A stretch of 52,306 nt of DNA from Chromatiaceae bacterium. Its GTDB lineage: Bacteria > Pseudomonadota > Gammaproteobacteria > Chromatiales > Chromatiaceae. A program made the translations under genes and the position numbers. Under the pieces are notes generated by a model. It did no database searches and was not told the DNA's origin. It saw nothing but the letters and a program-made list of their open reading frames with translations. This document shows positions 24,076 to 30,377 of the stretch, piece by piece; the first letter of the stretch is position 1; each line of letters begins with the position of its first letter. The DNA lies in NCBI GenBank assembly GCA_026984455.1, contig JALSSC010000038.1:1-52306 (forward strand), given 5' to 3'.

Positions 24076-24228
24076 GACGTGAGTATTTGGCTGCTGCGGC
24101 CGCCCCCCGCACCCCTGGGCGGAGGAGCGATTGCTTGCCATGGCCTCTGCTATGAGCCGCTTCTACGCCTTTCCCAGGGGCACGGGGAGCGCCCTCGAAA
24201 CACGACATATTCACGTGCGACGGGTATA
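24065..24228. repeat. Short mobile-like element with terminal inverted repeats (copy 2)
   Basis: The left end (24065 onward, TATACCGCCC...ACGTGAGTAT) and the reverse complement of the right end (TATACCCGTC...ACGTGAATAT) agree at about 19 of 26 positions. They match the ends of the element at 6076-6161, notably ATATTCACGTG followed within four bases by ACGGGTATA. The interior is about 112 bases and non-coding. The right end provides TATA of the hupB -10 box. Confidence 0.5.
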
Positions 24229-24230
24229 AT
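24202..24230 (+). promoter_or_regulatory. hupB promoter
   Basis: ACGACA, a 17-base spacer and a perfect TATAAT, 57 bases before the hupB ATG. The spacer and most of the -10 box belong to the right end of the inverted-repeat element. Confidence 0.6.
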
Positions 24231-24286
24231 CAAACCTTCAATTGAGACGACTGGCTGGGGATCGGCCAAGAGGGGCACAAGAGCAA

Positions 24287-24559
24287 ATGAATAAATCCGA
24301 ACTGATCGAAAAAATCGCGGAGGTTTCAGACCTCACCAAGGCAGACTCCGCGCGTGCCCTGGACGGCTTCGTCCAGGCCGTTACCGAGGCCTTGCAGGCA
24401 GGCGACTCCGTCGCCCTGATTGGCTTTGGCACCTTCATGGTCAAGGAGCGCTCTGCGCGCACCGGCCGCAACCCCCAGACCGGTGAGGCCATTGAGATCG
24501 CAGCTTCTCGCATTCCGTCCTTCAAGGCTGGAAAAGCGCTGAAGGATGCTGTAAAGTAG
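24287..24559 (+). CDS. hupB: DNA-binding protein HU-beta
   Basis: A small histone-like protein that bends and compacts DNA as a dimer. The 90-residue sequence begins [12 protein letters not shown] and has the [22 protein letters not shown] arm region and the [12 protein letters not shown] end typical of HU. The ATG at 24287 is the family start. Longer in-frame starts would add an unrelated tail. It follows lon and precedes two tRNAs and ppiD, the common gammaproteobacterial order. Confidence 0.97.
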   Translation: MNKSELIEKIAEVSDLTKADSARALDGFVQAVTEALQAGDSVALIGFGTFMVKERSARTGRNPQTGEAIEIAASRIPSFKAGKALKDAVK

Positions 24560-24573
24560 CGCGCTTTCCTGAG

Positions 24574-24649
24574 GGGTGCTTAGCTCAGCCGGGAGAGCAT
24601 CGCCCTTACAAGGCGAGGGTCGCAGGTTCGATCCCTGCAGCACCCACCA
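24574..24649 (+). tRNA. tRNA-Val (anticodon UAC)
   Basis: Acceptor GGGTGCT/AGCACCC with encoded ACCA, D-arm GCTCAGCCGGGAGAGC, anticodon stem TCGCC/GGCGA around CTTACAA (anticodon TAC) and T-arm GCAGGTTCGATCCCTGC. It starts 14 bases after the hupB stop. Confidence 0.97.
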
Positions 24650-24660
24650 GAGCATTACGA

Positions 24661-24737
24661 GGAGTGGTAGTTCAGTTGGTTAGAATACCGGCCTGTCACG
24701 CCGGGGGTCGCGGGTTCGAGTCCCGTCCACTCCGCCA
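24661..24737 (+). tRNA. tRNA-Asp (anticodon GUC)
   Basis: Acceptor GGAGTGG/CCACTCC with GCCA, D-arm GTTCAGTTGGTTAGAAT, anticodon stem CCGGC/GCCGG around CTGTCAC (anticodon GTC) and T-arm GCGGGTTCGAGTCCCGT. It probably shares a transcript with the tRNA-Val just upstream. Confidence 0.97.
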
Positions 24738-24754
24738 TACACATACCCGTAGAT

Positions 24755-24786
24755 CGGGGTATCTTTCGAGGTACCCCGTTTTTTTT
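24755..24786 (+). terminator. Intrinsic terminator after the tRNAs
   Basis: Stem CGGGGTA/TACCCCG with a ten-base loop is followed by eight T residues, 18 bases beyond the tRNA-Asp end. It ends the hupB-tRNA transcript. Confidence 0.88.
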
Positions 24787-24961
24787 GCGATCAGGTGCGC
24801 AACGTGGCTTCCTCGACCCTGCGCTCCAGAAGCCATCGCAGGGGCCTTCGCGACCAAGGCCGCTGTTGCGGCATCCCCTGAGCAAAGGGACGTGCCCGGT
24901 CGCCTTCCCTCCCGTCCAGGTCCTCCCAGGCGGGTCATTTCATTCAAAGACGCAGTTGCCC

Positions 24962-26890
24962 ATGTTGCAGGCCATCAGAGATCACGCCCAGGGTTGGATC
25001 GCCTGGCTCATCGTCATCCTCATCAGCATCCCCTTTGCCCTTTGGGGTATCCAGTCCTACCTGGGCATAGGCGGGGAGCCCTTGGCGGCCAAGGTGAACG
25101 GACACGAGATCACCCAACGTGATCTGGACAGGCGCTTCCAGCAATTCAAATCCCGGCTGCGGCGGCAGCTCGGCGCCAACTACCGTCCCGAGATGTTCGA
25201 CGACGTCAAACTCAAGCGGGACATCCTGCGACAGATGATACGCGAGGCGGTGGTGCTCCAGGCCAGTCACGACATGGGGCTGCGGGCAGGGGACGAGCAG
25301 GTGCGCCAGGCCATTCTCGCGGAGCCGGCGTTTCAGCACGACGGTCATTTCGACAAGGCGGCCTACGAGCGTGCCCTTCAGCTCCAGGGCATGACCGCGC
25401 CCCAGTTCGAGCAACGCATCCGCCTGTCCATGATGAGCGAACAACTCCAGCGCGTGGTCTCTCGAAGCGCCTTCACCACCGACCGCGAGACGGCCGATGC
25501 AATACGCCTCGAACGTCAAGAACGCCGTTTCGCCTATGTCTCCCTACCGCTGGCAGACTTCAAGGACGAGGCCCCGGTGACGGATGCCCAGGTCCAGGCG
25601 TGGTACCAGGACCACAAGGCGCGCTTCGCGGTCCCTGAGCAGGTGCGGTTGCGATACCTGGTGCTGGACGACGCCGCCATCGCCGCTCATCTGGAGCCCA
25701 GTGAGGAGGACCTGCGCACCCTCTATCGCAGCGAGGCCGCGAAGTTCACGCAAGAGGAGCGCCGCCACGTGCGTCATATCCTCGTCGCCGTGCCCGCGGA
25801 TGCCGATGCCCAGACCGAGGCGGCGGCCAAGGCCCGTGCCGAGGCCCTCCGCCGACGCCTGGAGGCGGGCGAGGATTTCGCCGCCCTGGCCAAGGAGGCC
25901 TCGGACGACAAGGGCAGCGCTGCCAAGGGGGGCGACCTGGGGGTGATCGAAAAGGGCATCATGGACCCGGCCTTCGAACGGGCCGCCTACGCCCTGAAGG
26001 AGGGTGAGATCAGCGCCCCCGTGCGCAGCCGGTTCGGCTACCACCTGATCCAGGTCACCGCCATCGAACCCGCTCGCCGGGAGCCCTTCGAAAAGGTGCG
26101 AGCGCAACTGCTCGAGGAATATCGCGCCAATGCCGTGGAGCAGCGTTACTACGACCTGGCCGAGCGGCTCGCCAACCTCACCTACGAGAATCCGGACAGC
26201 CTGGTTCCCGCGGCCGAGGCCCTGGGGCTGAAGGTGCGCGACAGCGATTGGATCTCGCGCCGGGGCGGCCCCGCCCCCCTGGACGATCCCAAGGTCATGG
26301 CCGCGGCCTTCAGTGACGATGTCCTGGTGGATGGTCACAACAGCGAAGTGATCGAGATCGAACGACCCGGCGGCAAGCGCATCGCGGTGGTGGTGAGAGT
26401 GGCCGACCACCGTGAGGCCTCCGTGAAGCCTTTGGCCGAGGTCAGGCAAGAGGTGGTCGAGGCGATCCACGCCGAGCGTGCCCGCCGGGCCGCCCAGGCC
26501 CAGGCCGAGGCCATTCGTGAGGCGGTGCGCAAGGGGACGCCCCTGGCCCAGGCCGCGGGAAAATATCAGGTGACCACGGTGGATTTCGTGGCGAAGGGGA
26601 ATGCCAAGGCGCCGCCTGCGGTGGTGAAGACGGCCTTCTCACTGCCCCGTCCGGCCGCGGGCGGGCCCACCCTGGGGACGGCCCGCCTGCGCGATGGCGG
26701 CGAGGCGGTGGTGGCCCTGGAGGCGATCCGGGACGGCGATCCCGCCGGCCTGTCCGAAGAGGACAAGCGCCGGGTGCGCGACCGTCTGACCCGCATCCGC
26801 GCCCGCACCTACTATGACCGTCTGGTGGACGACCTGGTGGCGCGCGCCGACGTGGAGATCCTCGCCAAGTTCGCGGCCGAAGGGAAATAG
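24962..26890 (+). CDS. ppiD: Membrane-anchored periplasmic folding factor PpiD
   Basis: A periplasmic chaperone tethered to the inner membrane near the Sec translocon. The 642-residue protein starts MLQAIRDHAQGW, with one membrane segment at about residues 12-33. A SurA-like N-domain follows, then a parvulin domain at about 267-369 (RHVRHILVAVP, KGGDLGVIEKG, SRFGYHLIQV) and a long C-terminal region. This is the standard PpiD plan and position after hupB. An upstream in-frame extension through the terminator is rejected. Confidence 0.95.
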   Translation: MLQAIRDHAQGWIAWLIVILISIPFALWGIQSYLGIGGEPLAAKVNGHEITQRDLDRRFQQFKSRLRRQLGANYRPEMFDDVKLKRDILRQMIREAVVLQASHDMGLRAGDEQVRQAILAEPAFQHDGHFDKAAYERALQLQGMTAPQFEQRIRLSMMSEQLQRVVSRSAFTTDRETADAIRLERQERRFAYVSLPLADFKDEAPVTDAQVQAWYQDHKARFAVPEQVRLRYLVLDDAAIAAHLEPSEEDLRTLYRSEAAKFTQEERRHVRHILVAVPADADAQTEAAAKARAEALRRRLEAGEDFAALAKEASDDKGSAAKGGDLGVIEKGIMDPAFERAAYALKEGEISAPVRSRFGYHLIQVTAIEPARREPFEKVRAQLLEEYRANAVEQRYYDLAERLANLTYENPDSLVPAAEALGLKVRDSDWISRRGGPAPLDDPKVMAAAFSDDVLVDGHNSEVIEIERPGGKRIAVVVRVADHREASVKPLAEVRQEVVEAIHAERARRAAQAQAEAIREAVRKGTPLAQAAGKYQVTTVDFVAKGNAKAPPAVVKTAFSLPRPAAGGPTLGTARLRDGGEAVVALEAIRDGDPAGLSEEDKRRVRDRLTRIRARTYYDRLVDDLVARADVEILAKFAAEGK

Positions 26891-26898
26891 GACCGTCG

Positions 26899-27279
26899 AT
26901 GGTCGTTACGCCCACAGCCCACCGGGTGGTGGTCCTCGGGGCCAGCCCGAAGCCTCACCGCTATGCCAATCAGGCGGTGCGACTGTTGCTGGAGAAGGGC
27001 TACCAGGTGATTCCGGTACATCCGCGCTGGGAGACCATCGAAGGACTCCCCGTGGCCCCCAGCCTGGGAGCGGTGGAGGCCCCGGTGCACACCCTCACCC
27101 TGTATCTGGGGGCGGCGCGTTCCGAGCCCCTGGTGGAAGATATCCTGCGGCTTGCCCCGGGGCGGGTGATCTTCAACCCCGGGAGTGAATCGGCGCTTCT
27201 GGCGGCACGTCTGGGAGCGGCGGGTATCGAATGCTTTGAGGCCTGTACCCTGGTGATGTTGCGTACCGGGCAGTTTTGA
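26899..27279 (+). CDS. CoA-binding domain protein (YccU-like)
   Basis: A 126-residue single Rossmann-fold protein with VVLGASPKPHRYANQAVRLL near the start, VIPVHPRWETIEGLP and FNPGSESALLAARL, the pattern of stand-alone CoA-binding domains related to succinyl-CoA synthetase alpha subunits. The precise function of this family is not established. It begins eight bases after ppiD and is likely co-transcribed with it. Confidence 0.85.
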   Translation: MVVTPTAHRVVVLGASPKPHRYANQAVRLLLEKGYQVIPVHPRWETIEGLPVAPSLGAVEAPVHTLTLYLGAARSEPLVEDILRLAPGRVIFNPGSESALLAARLGAAGIECFEACTLVMLRTGQF

Positions 27280-27398
27280 GAGGTGGGGGCGTCGGGATGG
27301 GTGGCCCTTCTCCAGTCGCTCCACCTCGTTTTCAGGTCCGCGGCGTCGACCGGGCCGCTTATCCCGTCTTTCCCGTCACTCGAACCTGAGAGGTGTCC

Positions 27399-27770
27399 AT
27401 GTCCTTCCTACGCAAGTTTCCCTGGGTCTTCGTCCTCATCGCCTATCTGGTCTGGGCGCAGATGTCCGGTACGAGCCTGGATGGTATTCCAGGTTATGTC
27501 TTCATCGGCCTGGCCATCGCGGTGCTGTTCGTGGAATTTTTCAAGTCGGGCGACATAAACACCCTCGCCTTTCTCCTCGACCAGGTCTTCGCCATCCTGG
27601 CGGTGGCGGTCTCCACCTGGCTCATGAGCCACCTCTATTACGTGGAGGGACAGGCACCCAGTTTCTACCACTGGTTGGGTTGTGCGGTGGTCCTGGGTGA
27701 CGCCATTCTGAGCCCCCTCAACAGCTTTCGCACCGCCCTGCGCAACTTCGGAGTCGGTAACTCGGTCTGA
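27399..27770 (+). CDS. Small polytopic membrane protein, unknown function
   Basis: A 123-residue protein with about four hydrophobic segments (roughly residues 8-21, 30-46, 54-75 and 90-108). I do not recognise a named family. The ATG at 27399 has GAGAGG five bases upstream, better than the in-frame GTG at 27393. It lies between a CoA-binding protein and the helical-repeat protein, which appears to have its own promoter. Confidence 0.75.
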   Translation: MSFLRKFPWVFVLIAYLVWAQMSGTSLDGIPGYVFIGLAIAVLFVEFFKSGDINTLAFLLDQVFAILAVAVSTWLMSHLYYVEGQAPSFYHWLGCAVVLGDAILSPLNSFRTALRNFGVGNSV

Positions 27771-27792
27771 TGCCTGCATAAACAGGTTTGAG

Positions 27793-27821
27793 TTGTTGAG
27801 AATCCACTGAACCGCGATAAT
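27793..27821 (+). promoter_or_regulatory. Promoter for the helical-repeat protein
   Basis: TTGTTG, a 17-base spacer and GATAAT lie about 40 bases before the ATG. A strong GGAGGA ribosome-binding site precedes the ATG, suggesting good expression. Confidence 0.55.
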
Positions 27822-27861
27822 TCAAAGGTTTATCTCGTTCCAGTTCCCGGAGGAAGAATCC

Positions 27862-30168
27862 ATGGCGACCAAAGAAGAACTCGAGGCCCGCGAGGGTGAA
27901 TGCTCCACGGCAGCCGATTTCGCGGCCCTGGCCAAAGAGGCGGCGGGAGTGGACAAGGACTATGCCAAGTCTCTGGTGGAAAAGGCGGAGATGCAGTGCC
28001 AGATGCCTCCGGACTACATCGCCGCCGCAGAGGGTGCTCTGGCCATAGGCGATGAGGAATACGCCAAGGACCTCTACTCCCAGGCCGAGGATGCCTGTTT
28101 CGAGCCCATGGAGTTCGCCGCCCTGGGTTTCAGCCTGGCCCGGCACCTGGGTGACAAGGACAAGGGGCGGGAACTCCTGGAAAGAGCTGCGGACGAGGCC
28201 ACCAAGCTGGACGAATTCCTCACCATCTCCGGCTACGCGAAGGAGGGCCTGGGCGACGAGGACCTGGCCGCGGCCCTGCTGGCCAAGGTGGAAGAGAAGG
28301 CCAAGGGCATGGACGACTATGTGAATCTGGCCCGCACCCTGAAGGAACAGGGCAACGAGGACATGGCCCGCGAGTTCTACAAGAAGGCCGCCCGCTTCTG
28401 CGATGACCTCGCCGCCACCGTGACCTACGCCCGGGGCATCGTGGAGATCTTCGCCGATCAAGGTTGGGCCCGGTCCACTCTCGAAGAGGCCGAGAGCGAC
28501 TGCCAGTTCCCCAAGGACTTCGCGGCCCTGGCCGAGGGCTTCAAGGAGATGTTCGACGATCAGGCCAAGGTGGGCGAACTCATGGAACAGGCCGCCGAAT
28601 TCGCCATGTCCGGGGAGGAGAACCTCGATCTGGCCAAGGGCTGGTGGAACCTCCTGGGGGACAAGGACAAGGCCGTGGCCGCCTTCGAGAAGGCCCTGCC
28701 CGAGATCAACGACAAGGCCCAGTTGTTGGAGCTGGCGGCCTTCGCCGCCACCGAGATGGATGCCAAGGACCTGGCCAAGGCCATGTACGCCAAGGCCGAA
28801 CAAAAGATGTCCTCGGCCCCCGAGCGGCTCAAACTGGCCGAGGCGGTGCTGCGCGACACCGGGGACAAGGAACTCACCCTGGAGATCTACAAGCGCGCCA
28901 TGGAGAGCCTGACCCAGCCCAACGACCTCATCGGCCTGGGGGCCAACATCGCGGATTCCCTGGGCGACAAGGAGACCGCGGCCGCGGCCTATCGCAAGGC
29001 CCTGAACGCCGTCTCCGACTTCGGCCAGTATCTCAAGCTGCTCGACAGCGTGGCGGCCAAGCTGGACGACAAGGGTTTCGCCCGGGAGATCCTGGAACAG
29101 GCCGCCGAGGTGGCCTCGGGGACCCCGGAATTCCTCGAACTCACCCACAAGACCATGGCGGTGCTGGAGGACAGGGACCTCGCCCGGACCTTCCTCGCCC
29201 AGGCCGAGGAGCAGGTCACCACCGTCGGCGAGATGAAGAATGTCGTCGAGGCGGTGGAAAGATATTTCTCCGACGATGCCGACTGGGTCGCCCTGGTGAA
29301 GGAGAAACTGGAGCGGCGCGAGGCCAATCAGGAGAAATATGCCGTCTTCCAGGAACGTGAGCAGGCGGCTGACACCACCATCAAGATCCTCAAGCTGGCC
29401 GATGCGGTGATGGCCGAGCTGGAGGATCGTTTCTATGCCCAGAAGCTCCTGGTGGAGGCCCAGAAGCGCATGCAGGAAGAGGGCTGGGAACTGCCAAAGG
29501 CCCGTCTGCTCATGCGCGGGGTCAGCCGGCACCTGGGCGACAACGAGTGGGCCATGCGCATCCTCGACGATGCCGCCGGCCGCGCCCAGTCCCTGGCGGA
29601 TTTGGTGGCGGTGTGCGAGATGGCCCTGTCGGACCTGAGTGACAAAGAGGCGGCGGCCGCCAAGGTGCGCGCCTATCTGCAGGACTGGGAGGGCAAGGCC
29701 GTGGATGCCTACGGCCAGGTGCGCCTGGCCCGGGCGGTGCTGCACCTGTTGGGAGACAGGGACTGGGTGGCCAAGCTGCTGGCCAGGGCCGCGGAGGCGG
29801 GAGGCGACCATCTGTTGTTCGCGGAACTGGCCCGGGTCGCGCGCGAGGCCGGTGATGCCGAGGCCGCTCGTGGTTATGTGGACCATGCGGTGGCCGCCTG
29901 CGGCAGTGCCCTGCAGGCCGAACAACTGGTCAGGCGCCTGGCCGAGACCGGGTTCGACGGGGAGGAGGTGCGCCGGGCCTTCGATGCCTGCAAGGGGCGC
30001 CTGTCCTCACCGAAGGATCGACTGGCCTGGGCGGAAGAGGCCGTAGACCTCTTCGGTGATCGTGAGGCCGCCCGGACCCTATACGACGACCTCGCCGGTG
30101 AGTGGACGGGTGCCTTGGCACCCATCTACCGGCGCAGCCGTAAGATCCATGTGGAAAATCGTCTCTGA
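27862..30168 (+). CDS. Large acidic protein of about 20 tandem helical (TPR-like) repeats
   Basis: The 768 residues divide almost entirely into 33-34-residue units with a common pattern: hydrophobic start, LA near position 6, LGDK(D/E) near position 15, then A, a Leu/Tyr pair and KA or QA. Examples start at MEFAALGFSLARHLGDKD, PERLKLAEAVLRDTGDKE and NDLIGLGANIADSLGDKE. I count about 20-21 units; one, near residues 470-520, is expanded. The layout is that of paired-helix repeats like TPR or Sel1, but the consensus is not the standard TPR one. No signal peptide or membrane segment is seen, so it is predicted cytosolic and acidic. It has its own promoter, a strong ribosome-binding site and an intrinsic terminator, so it is a single-gene unit. 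A scaffold role is inference. Confidence 0.85.
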   Translation: MATKEELEAREGECSTAADFAALAKEAAGVDKDYAKSLVEKAEMQCQMPPDYIAAAEGALAIGDEEYAKDLYSQAEDACFEPMEFAALGFSLARHLGDKDKGRELLERAADEATKLDEFLTISGYAKEGLGDEDLAAALLAKVEEKAKGMDDYVNLARTLKEQGNEDMAREFYKKAARFCDDLAATVTYARGIVEIFADQGWARSTLEEAESDCQFPKDFAALAEGFKEMFDDQAKVGELMEQAAEFAMSGEENLDLAKGWWNLLGDKDKAVAAFEKALPEINDKAQLLELAAFAATEMDAKDLAKAMYAKAEQKMSSAPERLKLAEAVLRDTGDKELTLEIYKRAMESLTQPNDLIGLGANIADSLGDKETAAAAYRKALNAVSDFGQYLKLLDSVAAKLDDKGFAREILEQAAEVASGTPEFLELTHKTMAVLEDRDLARTFLAQAEEQVTTVGEMKNVVEAVERYFSDDADWVALVKEKLERREANQEKYAVFQEREQAADTTIKILKLADAVMAELEDRFYAQKLLVEAQKRMQEEGWELPKARLLMRGVSRHLGDNEWAMRILDDAAGRAQSLADLVAVCEMALSDLSDKEAAAAKVRAYLQDWEGKAVDAYGQVRLARAVLHLLGDRDWVAKLLARAAEAGGDHLLFAELARVAREAGDAEAARGYVDHAVAACGSALQAEQLVRRLAETGFDGEEVRRAFDACKGRLSSPKDRLAWAEEAVDLFGDREAARTLYDDLAGEWTGALAPIYRRSRKIHVENRL

Positions 30169-30193
30169 GGGACCGGATAGCCTTGTCCCAGGA

Positions 30194-30217
30194 CCCCGCC
30201 CTCGTGCGGGGTTTTTT
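30194..30217 (+). terminator. Intrinsic terminator of the helical-repeat gene
   Basis: CCCCGC, loop CCTCGT, GCGGGG and six T residues, 25 bases after the stop codon. Confidence 0.88.
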
Positions 30218-30322
30218 GTGCGCCCGCTGCGGGCCCACCACTGTGGGTAGGGCCCCCGCCGCGCACCGCTCAGGGCGGCTTAAGTAGGATGCGGGGGTTC
30301 CCCGGCTTCACGAGTCGCCATG

Positions 30323-30345
30323 AAAAAAGCCCGCACGAGGCGGGC
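30323..30345 (-). terminator. Intrinsic terminator of the nonaheme cytochrome gene
   Basis: On the minus strand GCCCGC, loop CTCGT, GCGGGC and six T residues, about 33 bases beyond the cytochrome stop. It faces the terminator of the convergent gene. Confidence 0.88.
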
Positions 30346-30377
30346 CAAGGGATCCATCCAGTGGAGGAGTCCGGGAG

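Noticed and set aside
24785-24961. Upstream extension of ppiD through the terminator
   Set aside because: The conserved PpiD start (short cytosolic tail and anchor) begins at 24962, and the extension crosses the tRNA terminator.
27718-29925. A 735-codon minus-strand frame
   Set aside because: Antisense to the helical-repeat protein. Its own repetitiveness mirrors the repeats on the other strand.
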